Translations under genes and position numbers: made by a program
The notes under the pieces: generated by a model
Databases searched by the model: none
What the model was told of the DNA's origin: nothing
The model's input: the letters and a program-made list of their open reading frames with translations, nothing else
Source of the DNA: Bartonella sp. AU55XJBT
GTDB taxonomy: Bacteria; Pseudomonadota; Alphaproteobacteria; Rhizobiales; Rhizobiaceae
Assembly (NCBI RefSeq): GCF_028618525.1
Contig: NZ_JAQITC010000001.1
Span: forward strand, 244,527 to 308,526
DNA length: 64,000 nt
Reading direction: 5' to 3'
In this document: in pieces, positions 9,539 through 18,681 of the stretch
How positions within the stretch are numbered: position 1 is the first letter of the stretch
Layout: every line of letters starts with the position of its first letter

Positions 9539-9724
9539 ATGAAAATTATAGTAAAGGGGTTGGTGATTGTCCTTTTGGGGGGCTTGGGTGTCGTTGTCGC
9601 TGGGTGTGGGCGTAAAGGGTCATTAGAGATGCCTCCTGTAAGTGTGGAAAAGTCTGTGAAGGGGCCATCTGCTGCTAAAAGTGAAGATGATCAACCTTTT
9701 ATTCTTGATCGTTTGATAAAGTAG
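9539..9724 (+). CDS. Small lipoprotein, LptM-like
   Basis: 61-residue lipoprotein. Starts at the ATG at 9539 behind a GAAAGAGGGCAG ribosome-binding region; a longer frame opening at 9389 only reads through the end of the argH remnant. A hydrophobic signal peptide ends in a lipobox (VVVAGC), then the short family block GCGRKGSLEMPP. In relatives a gene of this kind lies between argH and lysA. The motif resembles LptM (YifL), which helps mature the LptD/E outer-membrane LPS translocon; that role is inferred from the motif only. Confidence 0.8.
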   Translation: MKIIVKGLVIVLLGGLGVVVAGCGRKGSLEMPPVSVEKSVKGPSAAKSEDDQPFILDRLIK

Positions 9725-9733
9725 GAGGAAAAT

Positions 9734-11008
9734 ATGAATTTTTTTCCCTACCATCAAGGTATGCTTCATGCTGAAGGGTGTTCACTTGCTGCTCTTGCCC
9801 AAGAGGTGGAGACGCCTTTTTATTGTTATTCGGCTAATGCATTGGTCACACGTTTTAAGGATTATCAAAAGGCATTTCAAGGGATGCCCAGTCTGATTGC
9901 TTATGCGGTTAAAGCTAATTCTAATCAAGCAATTTTACGGCTTTTAGCGGCAAATGGGGCGGGTGCTGATGTGGTCTCAGAAGGTGAATTACGGCGCGCC
10001 CTTGCTGTTGGTATTCCGGTACATCGTATTGTTTATTCTGGTGTTGGTAAAACCATGAGAGAAATAGATTTTGCTCTTTCTCAGAATATTTATTGTTTTA
10101 ATGTTGAATCAGAACCGGAGCTTGAACAGTTGTCGCAACGTGCTGTTGCGCTTTCAAAGATAGCCCGTGTTTCATTACGCATTAATCCAGATGTTGACGC
10201 AAAAACTCATAAGAAAATTACAACAGGAAAATCTGAAAATAAGTTTGGTATTCCATTGGTGTTGGCAAGAGAGGCTTATAAAAAAGCTGCTTCTTTACCT
10301 GGATTGCAGGTTTGCGGTATCGATATGCATATTGGCAGTCAAATTTGTGATTTAAAGCCGTTTGAAGAGGCTTTCCTTCTTATTGCAGATTGTGTGCGTC
10401 AATTGTGGAGCGATGGTTATGCAATAACGCATATCGATATTGGTGGTGGGCTTGGTATTGCCTATGGTTGTGAACAACACACTGTACCCTCTCCTTTTGA
10501 TTATGCCGCGCTGGTAAAGAAGCATATTGCTCCTTTAGGGATTAATATTGTGGTGGAGCCGGGACGTAGCATTGTGGGCCAAGCTGGTGTGTTGGTAACC
10601 TCTGTTCTTTATTTAAAAAAGGGACAAGGGCGGAATTTTGTTATTGTGGATGCGGCGATGAATGATCTGATGCGCCCAACGCTTTATGATGCTTGGCAGG
10701 ACGTTGTCCTTGTGAAAAAAGCAGTAAAAGGTGCCCCCCTTATTCATGCAGATATTGTGGGTTCCGTTTGTGAAACTGGTGATTATTTAGCATTAGATCG
10801 CTGCTTGCCGATTTTGGCACCCGGTGATCTTTTGGCAATTACGCAAGCTGGGGCTTATGGTGCTGTGATGGCGAGTACTTATAATAGTCGACTTTTGATC
10901 CCTGAAGTTCTTGTCCAAGATACGCGTTATGCGGTTATTCGTCCGCGTCTTGATTATGCGCAATTGATGGAATGTGATCATATTCCTGATTGGGTCGAGC
11001 ATTCTTAA
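9734..11008 (+). CDS. lysA: Diaminopimelate decarboxylase
   Basis: PLP enzyme converting meso-diaminopimelate to lysine. 424 aa. The PLP lysine is in YAVKANSNQ (K60); IDIGGGLGIAY and VEPGRSIVG bind the phosphate; CETGDYLA supplies the active-site cysteine from the partner subunit. An AGGAGG site precedes the ATG and the lipoprotein stop is 9 bases upstream, so the two are co-transcribed. Complete, with no sign of decay despite the dead gene upstream. Confidence 0.95.
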   Translation: MNFFPYHQGMLHAEGCSLAALAQEVETPFYCYSANALVTRFKDYQKAFQGMPSLIAYAVKANSNQAILRLLAANGAGADVVSEGELRRALAVGIPVHRIVYSGVGKTMREIDFALSQNIYCFNVESEPELEQLSQRAVALSKIARVSLRINPDVDAKTHKKITTGKSENKFGIPLVLAREAYKKAASLPGLQVCGIDMHIGSQICDLKPFEEAFLLIADCVRQLWSDGYAITHIDIGGGLGIAYGCEQHTVPSPFDYAALVKKHIAPLGINIVVEPGRSIVGQAGVLVTSVLYLKKGQGRNFVIVDAAMNDLMRPTLYDAWQDVVLVKKAVKGAPLIHADIVGSVCETGDYLALDRCLPILAPGDLLAITQAGAYGAVMASTYNSRLLIPEVLVQDTRYAVIRPRLDYAQLMECDHIPDWVEHS

Positions 11009-11125
11009 ATGTTTTTTGGTCTTATTTTTACTAAACTTTGATGAAATAATTTATTTTCTGGAAATTGTCTTGTATGGGTTTTATGATCTTAATACATCAC
11101 GGTAAAAGGGGAAAAATGCTTGTTT

Positions 11126-13552
11126 ATGAAAAATAAAAACATCAAGAGCTTTGAAATAAAGCTTTTGTGTGTACGCATTTTTATGTGGGGGATCCTTTCA
11201 TTTGAACGGGTATGGATACGGTTGTTGCCATTTTTCCTTGTTCTTAGTCTCTTTTGTTCGCTTAGTTGGTTGGGGGTTTTTGGCGTTCTAGGCTATTGGT
11301 CCCATTGGCTCTTACTTGGGGTGTTGCTTGTTTGTGCTGGGGTCAGTTTATTTTTGCTTATTGGTTTTCGGTTTCCCACAATGCGGGAAGTGGATCATCG
11401 TCTTGAACGCGTTAATGATCTTAAACACCAGCCTTTGAATATTCAGACAGATCATGTATGTTCTGAAAATGAAGAGGATTTTAGTGCTGTTATTTGGCGT
11501 GAGCATCAACGCCGAATGGCGGAGCAATTATATCATTTAAAAACTGGATTTATCTCTCTTAATAGTGCGGCTTATGATCCTTTGGCTTTGAGGGCTTTGT
11601 GTGTTCTTCTTTTTGTGTGTGCCTTTAGTTTTTCTTTTGGTTCACGTGGGGGACGTTTGGCTGATGCTTTTGATTTTCGTCCTGTTGTTGATGAAAAGTT
11701 CATGCGGATTGATGCTTGGGTAACACCACCTGCTTATACCGGTGTGGCACCGATTTATTTGACAAAAGATGAAAAAGCACAACTGGCAATTCCTGAAGGG
11801 AGTGATGTGGTTGTGCGTGTTGTCAATGGGGCTGGTGTTACAGTCAAAGCAAAAACTGTAGAAGATGGGCAAAAAGTTTCGTTTTCAGAGAAAACGGAAC
11901 AAACAGCTTTCAATGATCCAATTGTTCATTTTGAAACCCATTTAGAGCATTCAATGGATTTGTTTATCTCATCACGTCATAAAAAACAACAATGGCATTT
12001 GCAGATGATTAAGGATGCGTTTCCAACAATTGATTGGCTGGAAAAACCAGGGCGGATTTTAACGGGGTCGCTAGAGTTGCGGTATGTGTTGGATGATGAT
12101 TATGGTGTGACAAAGGCTTTTGTTAAAATAGAGCCTCTCTTTCAGAATAAAAATGCTTCTTCTCTTTACAAAGCACCGGAAATGAAACTTCTTCTTCCAC
12201 GGGGTGGAAAGGGTAAAATGCGGACAGTACAGGATGTCTCAGCGCATCCATGGGCGGGTTCGCAAGTCAAAATTACTTTGGTGGCAGAAGATGGTGCGGG
12301 GCAGAAAGGGCGTAGCAAAACTTTTGTTATGACATTACCGCAGCGTGTTTTTTCAAATCCTGTTGCGCGTGCTGTCAGTGAATTGCGTCGTTTACTTGCT
12401 CTTGATGCTTCTGCGAGAGAGCACGTATTGGATATGCTTTCTGCTTTGTTTGTGCGTCCAGAAAAGGGGCTTCAAAATGCAGCGCATTTTCTCGTTCTAC
12501 AAAGTGCGTGGACAAGGCTTTCTTTGGCACAAACAGAAGAGGATTTGCGTGGTGTGGTGGATTATTTATGGCAGATTGCTTTAGGTATTGAAGGGTATCA
12601 GCTTGAATCCGTGCAGAAAAATTTAAAACAAGCACAAGCTGCTTTACGGGATGCGCTGCGATATGGTGCTCCAGCGGCAGAAATCGAACGGCTTATGGCA
12701 GATTTACGTCAAGCTATGGATGCGTATATTCAGGCTTTGGCTGAAAAAGCACCAGATGGTCAAGTTTCTAAAAATTCTAAAAGCTTGAAAAGTCCTAACC
12801 TTTCTGAAGATACATTACAAGAAAAGCTGAATCTCATTGAAGAAATGGCTAAAACGGGCTCTTCTTTAGCAGCGGAACAGCTCTTGGCGGAAATTGAACA
12901 GACGCTTGACCATTTGCATGTGCAAAAAGGCAATCAAAATGAGGGAGACAAAAGCCAATCTGCACAAATGAAAGAAAAGATGGATAAACTTGGTGATTTA
13001 ATGCGTCGTCAGCAGGAAATTCTCAATGAAACACATCAGTTAGAGATGGAACAAAAACGGGGGGAAAGTGTACCGGAGACACAAAAAAAATCTTTAAAAA
13101 AACGCCAAGTTGAATTGCAGTCTGAATTATCAACATTAGAAAAAGAATTATCAGAACAGGGATTTGAAACAGGTGGTGCATTGAAAAAAGCGGAAGAAAA
13201 AATGAATTTTGCAGAAGATGCTCTTGATCATGGAAATCATCAGGCATCTATACAAAATCAGTCTGATGCTTTAGAATCTTTGCGGCAAGGTGCCCAAAGT
13301 GTTTTGAAAAAAATGCGTGAAACACTCAAAGAAACAGGAAATGATCAAAACACTGATTCTGGTCCGAAAGATCCGTTAGGGCGTCCACTTTCTTCAAAAA
13401 CAGATAAAGGACAAGAAGGTGAGGCACTCCCAAAAGAAAGTGATCAAATGCGTACGCGGCAAATCTTGGATGAAATTCGCAAACGTTTGGGCAAGGAACA
13501 TCTTCCAGAAGTAGAAAAAAACTATCTTGAAAGGTTGCTGCATTTTAATTAA
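11126..13552 (+). CDS. TIGR02302 (DUF4175) family membrane protein
   Basis: Large envelope protein of unknown function, conserved in Hyphomicrobiales downstream of lysA. About 808 aa from the ATG at 11126; a TTG two codons earlier is possible. Two or three membrane segments in residues 25-85 and another near 155-170, then a mixed periplasmic domain with the family phrase WVTPPAYTGVAPIYL, and a long glutamine/glutamate/lysine-rich C-terminal third (about 480-790) predicted as coiled coil. Intact over its whole length. Confidence 0.85.
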   Translation: MKNKNIKSFEIKLLCVRIFMWGILSFERVWIRLLPFFLVLSLFCSLSWLGVFGVLGYWSHWLLLGVLLVCAGVSLFLLIGFRFPTMREVDHRLERVNDLKHQPLNIQTDHVCSENEEDFSAVIWREHQRRMAEQLYHLKTGFISLNSAAYDPLALRALCVLLFVCAFSFSFGSRGGRLADAFDFRPVVDEKFMRIDAWVTPPAYTGVAPIYLTKDEKAQLAIPEGSDVVVRVVNGAGVTVKAKTVEDGQKVSFSEKTEQTAFNDPIVHFETHLEHSMDLFISSRHKKQQWHLQMIKDAFPTIDWLEKPGRILTGSLELRYVLDDDYGVTKAFVKIEPLFQNKNASSLYKAPEMKLLLPRGGKGKMRTVQDVSAHPWAGSQVKITLVAEDGAGQKGRSKTFVMTLPQRVFSNPVARAVSELRRLLALDASAREHVLDMLSALFVRPEKGLQNAAHFLVLQSAWTRLSLAQTEEDLRGVVDYLWQIALGIEGYQLESVQKNLKQAQAALRDALRYGAPAAEIERLMADLRQAMDAYIQALAEKAPDGQVSKNSKSLKSPNLSEDTLQEKLNLIEEMAKTGSSLAAEQLLAEIEQTLDHLHVQKGNQNEGDKSQSAQMKEKMDKLGDLMRRQQEILNETHQLEMEQKRGESVPETQKKSLKKRQVELQSELSTLEKELSEQGFETGGALKKAEEKMNFAEDALDHGNHQASIQNQSDALESLRQGAQSVLKKMRETLKETGNDQNTDSGPKDPLGRPLSSKTDKGQEGEALPKESDQMRTRQILDEIRKRLGKEHLPEVEKNYLERLLHFN

Positions 13553-13777
13553 CAAATTGTTGGCTTTTTTCTTAATTGATGTCAGAAACAACGTATGAGA
13601 AACTTCTATCGAGTTCATCTCAAAAGAAAATGATTAAAGTTCTTGTGGTGCAATCATTATCCTGTTGTACGGTTTTTTGGGGTCATTTAAGTTTAAAATG
13701 TGAAATATTAAAATGTTCACTATTGCGGAGAAAACGCAGAAATCCATATAGGTTGAATATATGAAAACCTGTAATAT

Positions 13778-14548
13778 TTGAAATTTATTTCTACATGGTA
13801 TATTGAGTTGGATATCGTTACACTGAAAAATTTTTATGCTTCTGCACTTGGGCTGCGTGTGCAAAAAACGCTGTGTGACCAATTGAATTTATTGTGGCCC
13901 GATCTTGGCGATAAACGGGTGATGGGGTTGGGCTATGCACTTCCTTATCTTTCTGCATTGCATGAACGTACTCAACAATGTTTTGCTTTTATGCCAGCTA
14001 GGCAAGGTGCTTCGCCTTGGCCTTGTGCTGAGCAAGTTGCTACAGCCCTTGTTTTTGAAGAAGACTTGCCGCTTTCTGATGCATCGGTTGATTGTATTTT
14101 ATTGGTCCATGCCTTAGAATATACAGAAAATTCATTTGAAACGTTGAATGAAATATGGCGTGTTTTAGCTCCCAATGGTCACTTGATTGTTATTGTTCCT
14201 AATCGCTCTGGTTTTTGGGCGCGCAATACGACCACTCCCTTTGGTTATGGCGAACCTTATACTCGGCAACAGATTATTCGTTTGTTTGAAAAAACAAATT
14301 TTGTTTCTGGACCAATACAGGAAGTTGTCCATTATATGCCCTCTACAGGTTATGTTTCGCGATTGTTCTCATTTTTTTATGAGCCCTTTACACGCCATCT
14401 TTTTCCCTATTTTGGTGGGCTCTTAATGTGTCAGGCGCAAAAACGTGTTTATCAGGGGTTGCTCGTACAACGTCGTCAATCGCGACGTGTTTTTATTCCT
14501 GCTTTATCCCCACAGACAAGAAATATTTTAATTTATAAAGATCATTAA
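13778..14548 (+). CDS. Class I SAM-dependent methyltransferase
   Basis: 256 aa with a TTG start at 13778, which is weakly supported; the true start could be slightly later. The Rossmann region keeps a motif I-like stretch (RVMGLGYALPYL, near 47), an acidic LPLSDASVDCILLVHALEY block (motif II-III) and the VLAPNGHLIVIVPNRSGFWA block typical of the Methyltransf_11 superfamily. Substrate unknown. The 225 bases before it contain no gene I recognise. Confidence 0.75.
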   Translation: MKFISTWYIELDIVTLKNFYASALGLRVQKTLCDQLNLLWPDLGDKRVMGLGYALPYLSALHERTQQCFAFMPARQGASPWPCAEQVATALVFEEDLPLSDASVDCILLVHALEYTENSFETLNEIWRVLAPNGHLIVIVPNRSGFWARNTTTPFGYGEPYTRQQIIRLFEKTNFVSGPIQEVVHYMPSTGYVSRLFSFFYEPFTRHLFPYFGGLLMCQAQKRVYQGLLVQRRQSRRVFIPALSPQTRNILIYKDH

Positions 14549-14984
14549 TCATTTTGCTATTGGTATAAGAACAGCAAATGGATGAGGCTTTTACTTATTG
14601 CAAATTTTCTACATATTGAATCAAACAAAATTATTTTCTTGTACGTTATAAATGGGTGGGTCATGTAGGTTAAAATTATATAAGAAAGAACATGCTTCTT
14701 ATGAGTTTTATGGACCACCTTAAAGGTTGTAAGTCGGGCTGTCACAACATTTTAGAGCAGGCTCAAATGTGTGATTGGTGCTCGCTTACGTCTTTTATTA
14801 AGTGTAAAGATGGTGGTGTTTAATGGCTCTCTTTATCGTTAGGATAAACATTTAGCATTCTTATAATGAATTATCCTGTCTCTTAAGAGGAGATAAATTA
14901 AGAGATGGAAAAAAAATATCTCTCAATTTAGGCTCATAAATGTAAGTTAAAGCAGTGAGCAGAGCGGTATTTTTTTATATCAAA
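14549..14984. other. Gap holding an integrase remnant (copy A)
   Basis: 435 bases without an intact gene. From about 14615 to 14870 the plus strand is clearly related to copy C at 24390-24640: both begin with ATTG-ATCAAACAAA, pass through a CTTGTA-GTT-TGAATGGG block, contain an ATGCTTCTTAT stretch, and then a GTGTGTGAT-GGTGC block ending in AAAGATGGTGGTG. The reading frame is lost. See copy C for the identification as a tyrosine integrase. Confidence 0.6.
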
Positions 14985-15665
14985 TTAGAGGTTTAAACGA
15001 TACCCATTTTGATCGGTTATGAGAATTTGTACATTAGAGGGATTATTTTCGATTTTTTGTCGTAAACGATAGATATGGGTTTCTAAAGTATGGGTGATAA
15101 CATTTTCATTATAACCCCAAACTTGTTCTAACAATGTTTCACGGCTGACAATTTTATCATTGGCGTAATAGAGGCATTTAAGAATTGCTGCTTCTTTTTC
15201 TGTGAGATAGATTTTATTGTTGTTCTGATCAAGAAGGAGCTTTTGTCTTAGTTTAAAAGTATAGGGGCCAATATGGAAGGTTGTGTCTTCATTTTGTTCA
15301 TATTGGTGCAACTGTGCTCGAATTCGCGCTAATAACACTGCAAAGCGAAAGGGTTTAGTCACATAATCATTGGCACCTGTTTCAAGATCTAAGATAGTCT
15401 CGCAGTCTGTATCATCATTCGTTATCATGATAATGGGGGCACGAAATCCTTGGGTGCGTAATTGTTTAACGGCTTTGCGACTATCCAGATCAGGAAGTTC
15501 AAGTCCCAAAATAGCAAGATCAATATTTGCGTCTTGGATTACTTTCATTCCCCCTTCAACTGTTTTTGCTTGGAAAATTTCAAACTCTTGATGCATTTGC
15601 AATTGCTCTACCAAAATGGGGCGTAGATCATCATCTTCAACGATTAAAAGAGTATAGTTGTTCAT
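14985..15665 (-). CDS. OmpR/CenR-type response regulator lacking the phosphoacceptor Asp
   Basis: Two-domain regulator, 226 aa from the ATG at 15665, chosen because ATAAGGAAAAAT gives a good ribosome-binding site just before it. The receiver domain (1-120) keeps the acidic pair (D11, D12), T82 and K104 in YVTKPF, but the phosphorylation position reads DLAILGLELPD: residue 54 is Gly (GGA codon) where relatives have Asp. The C-terminal winged helix (about 135-226) is well preserved (LTEKEAAILKCLYY, HTLETHIYRLRQKIE). The high similarity to the conserved Hyphomicrobiales regulator in both halves argues against decay. No kinase gene is adjacent. Confidence 0.88.
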   Translation of the reverse strand: MNNYTLLIVEDDDLRPILVEQLQMHQEFEIFQAKTVEGGMKVIQDANIDLAILGLELPDLDSRKAVKQLRTQGFRAPIIMITNDDTDCETILDLETGANDYVTKPFRFAVLLARIRAQLHQYEQNEDTTFHIGPYTFKLRQKLLLDQNNNKIYLTEKEAAILKCLYYANDKIVSRETLLEQVWGYNENVITHTLETHIYRLRQKIENNPSNVQILITDQNGYRLNL

Positions 15666-16313
15666 ATTTTTCCTTATAGACATGTTGATGCACTGATTGG
15701 TAAAGAGCAGTTTTATGAAAAATGAGCTTTCATGCAAGAAAAATGAAAAGAGGAAAGTTAAAAAAGAAAGTCTTAAACAAATTAACCTTTATAATTTCTA
15801 TGGTTGCTTGACGAAAAGAAGATGTATCTTTCATGTGCAGAATATTTATACATTGATTAGAAGTTTTTTATATTTTGGGGTGTGTTTTTGCTAGGGGAGA
15901 CCACAATCTTTACTCTCATAGAGCAACAAGCTGGTATCATCATATATTTGAGCCTACTTCCAATGTTGCTATACCGTTGCTATTTTAGATTCTTCATAAG
16001 AGGCATGTTTTTATCTACGTTTGGTTTAGTTTTTTCGGCGCATTTGTATGCGAAGAGGTCGGTGTAGTATTCGTGGCGTTGTCCATTATAATTGTTGAGT
16101 AAGCCTTCCCTTGAGCTATGCTGAAAAGATACGTCGTGAAGAGAGTGTTTGTGCAATTTGGGGAGGGCTGTATCGAGAAAGGGTGCAGAATAAAAAATAA
16201 CAAGGGAGAGTATATTAGAATGAAAACGCGTAAGGAATGCGTTGTGCTTATTCTTCTACGTTATAAAGCACTTTTCCATATGAATTAATGAATAAAAAAT
16301 TATTATTTTAGAA
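15666..16313. other. Gap with a probable integrase remnant (copy F)
   Basis: About 650 bases without an intact gene. Around 15890-15990 the sequence resembles the plus-strand reading of the inverted copy B (22530-22600): an ACAATCTTTA block, GAG-AA-AAGC-GG-ATCATCA, then an AATGTTGC block. The match is short and diverged. Nothing else is recognised. Confidence 0.45.
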
Positions 16314-16742
16314 TCAAAGAATTTCCTTTTTAAGGTTACCCATTAAACACACTTCTTTCCATTCATCTTCCGTCACGGGTTGTACTGATAAGCGGCTGGC
16401 ATTAACCAGCACCATATTGGCTAGTTTGGGATTGGCTTTAATTTGTTTTAATGAAACAGGTGTTGGCATGTCACAAAGTGCGCGGATATCCACACATTCC
16501 CAGCGTGGATCTGAGGTTGTAGAATCAGAGTGTGCTTCAGCACATATTTCTACAATGCCTACAATTTCTAAACCTTTATTTGAGTGATAAAAAAAACCTT
16601 TCTCGCCATATTTCATGGTGCGCATATTATTACGGGCTTGATAATTGCGCACACCATCCCATTGTTCGCCATCAACTCCTTTTTTCTTTTGCATCTCCCA
16701 TGACCATTTATGGGGTTCAGATTTAAAAAGCCAATAAGCCAT
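16314..16742 (-). CDS. EVE domain-containing protein
   Basis: 142 aa, a single EVE domain (PUA-like fold) from the first residue (AYWLFKSEPHKWSW) through WDGVRNYQARNNMR and GEKGFFYHS. EVE domains bind modified bases in DNA or RNA; the ligand here is not known. In Hyphomicrobiales this gene is usually near gpsA and tsaD. Here tsaD is the next gene upstream in the same direction, but the genes expected between them are absent. Confidence 0.88.
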   Translation of the reverse strand: MAYWLFKSEPHKWSWEMQKKKGVDGEQWDGVRNYQARNNMRTMKYGEKGFFYHSNKGLEIVGIVEICAEAHSDSTTSDPRWECVDIRALCDMPTPVSLKQIKANPKLANMVLVNASRLSVQPVTEDEWKEVCLMGNLKKEIL

Positions 16743-17209
16743 GCATTTACCTTTTCATAGACTGTTATATATTCATATACATTTTTATAAGTATATTGGT
16801 AACATCATCAATGATGATTTTTAAAATGGTGTAAAGAACGAGCATTATCTGTTTTTTGTTTCGAAATAATGTATCGTGGAGGAACGCTCTCCATTGATAT
16901 TTCAAAGTATTTTGCTCTTTTTTTATCTTTTAGCAGCAAAATATATCAATGTATCGAAAAATAGACTTAAAGTTTCTCAGTTATTTGAAATATGGTGATA
17001 TAAGGCAGTTTCCTTGAAATATGAAGTGTTTTTAGAATATGTGGTGAATATTTAAGTTTGCGTATCAAGCTTTGAGTTAAGTGAATCGTGTGAAATGAGA
17101 AGCAGATGGAATCGTTTACAGGTGGGAAATTGATTCAATAACTATCTAGATTACAGACCGGATTGAGTGAAAATCTTTGTTCTTTGAAAGGTGAGGGAAA
17201 GCAATTTTT
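16743..17209. other. Gene-free gap between the EVE gene and tsaD
   Basis: About 470 AT-rich bases with no recognisable frame on either strand. In related genomes I would expect gpsA and a YciI-like gene here. I see no readable remnant of either, so they were deleted or moved. Confidence 0.5.
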
Positions 17210-18304
17210 TTATGCTTTTGTTCCGCGGCGTCCCGTCCCGATTAAGGGGGAGGCTTTTTCATCTAAGGGCCAGCGTGAGCGAGGGGCGATATCAAGCGAA
17301 CTTGTTTCTCCACGTGTGAGTTTTTGTGCACCGGCAAAAGCAATCATGGCTGCATTATCCGTACACAAGGAAAGAGGAGGTGCGATAAATTCGAAACCAT
17401 GTTGATGTGCAAGTTCTTGTAATGTCAAGCGAAGTGCTTGGTTTGCTGCAACGCCGCCTGCAACAACTAGAGCAGGAGAATGCTTTTTTTGATTACGAGA
17501 GAGAGGGTATTGGTTGGTAAAGTGTTGTAGAGCTAGGCAAACGCGATCACACACCGTATCGGTCACGGCGGCTTGAAAACTTGCTGCAATGTCAGCAATA
17601 TCATTTTCTGTAAGAGGAGCTATGGCTGTTGCAGCTTGTCGAACAGCTGTTTTGAGACCTGAAAAAGAAAAATCTAACCGTTTTTCACCTTTTAAAGGTC
17701 GTGGAAGAGGGATGCGATTTTTATCGCCCAATAAAGCTGCTTTTTCAAGTGCTGGTCCACCAGGATAAGGAAGACCTAAAAGTTTTGCTGTTTTATCAAA
17801 GGCTTCTCCTAATGCATCATCAATGGTGGTTCCTAAACGTTGATAGTTGCCTACTCCATGAACAAGGATTGTTTGTGTATGACCCCCTGAAACTAAAAGT
17901 AATAAATAAGGAAACTTGACATTGTGCGTTAACACAGCTGTTAAAGCATGTCCCTCTAAGTGATTTACGGCAATAAATGGTTTTCCAGTGGCAAGAGAGA
18001 GTGCTTTTGCGCTCATAACACCTACCAATAGCCCTCCTATCAAGCCTGGTCCACTGGTGGCTGCAATACCATCAATATCTTTTAATTTTGTGTTTGCTTC
18101 TGTGAGGGCTTGCAGAATTAAATGATCAAGGATTTCAACATGAGCACGGGCAGCAATTTCGGGAACAACACCGCCGTAGGGTGCATGATGGTCAATTTGA
18201 CTCCAAACAATATTGGAAAGAATTCGGCTGTTTGATTCATTGTTGTATTCAATGACAGCCGCTGCCGTTTCATCACAACTTGTTTCTATTCCCAACAGAC
18301 GCAT
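17210..18304 (-). CDS. tsaD: tRNA N6-adenosine threonylcarbamoyltransferase
   Basis: Transfers threonylcarbamoyl from TC-AMP to A37 of ANN-decoding tRNAs, in complex with TsaB and TsaE. About 364 aa from the ATG at 18304 (an in-frame TTG lies three codons upstream). ASKHA-fold signatures: [10 protein letters not shown] at the start, metal ligands in NHLEGHA (H115, H119), LLVSGGHTQ, and the C-terminal [13 protein letters not shown]. Complete and essential in most bacteria. Divergent from the mitofilin-like gene across a 377-base gap. Confidence 0.95.
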   Translation of the reverse strand: MRLLGIETSCDETAAAVIEYNNESNSRILSNIVWSQIDHHAPYGGVVPEIAARAHVEILDHLILQALTEANTKLKDIDGIAATSGPGLIGGLLVGVMSAKALSLATGKPFIAVNHLEGHALTAVLTHNVKFPYLLLLVSGGHTQTILVHGVGNYQRLGTTIDDALGEAFDKTAKLLGLPYPGGPALEKAALLGDKNRIPLPRPLKGEKRLDFSFSGLKTAVRQAATAIAPLTENDIADIAASFQAAVTDTVCDRVCLALQHFTNQYPLSRNQKKHSPALVVAGGVAANQALRLTLQELAHQHGFEFIAPPLSLCTDNAAMIAFAGAQKLTRGETSSLDIAPRSRWPLDEKASPLIGTGRRGTKA

Positions 18305-18681
18305 TTTAAGCAAAACCTTATTTTTAAGCTTCTTGCCTACGTGCGTATCATGAACAGAAAAAGATGCAAAGTATTTCTCTTAAAAATTGATTTTTCTATG
18401 AAAGAATGATTTTGTTTGGCATTTTTTTGAATTTCACGACATTGTGGATTAAAAAATGAAGATGTATTTTTGAGTATAAAATTCAGATGTGTTTTTAAAA
18501 ACTTGTCTATTAAAGTTTATCATTGTAAATATTCTTGATAAAAATGCGATTTAGAAAATTTCTATAAAGTTATACGCTTTATAAAAAGAGTGTAAAGCAA
18601 ACGAAAATATTTGAGAAAAGCTTCATTTTTAAAACTTTTTTCATTTTATTGTTTTATCATTAAAAAAAGTGTGCACGAAAA
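18305..18681. other. Intergenic gap where hemC/hemD would be expected
   Basis: 377 very AT-rich bases between the divergent tsaD and the mitofilin-like gene. In free-living relatives hemC and hemD fill this position. No remnant of either is readable. The gap must carry promoters for both flanking genes, which I cannot place with confidence. Confidence 0.5.
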
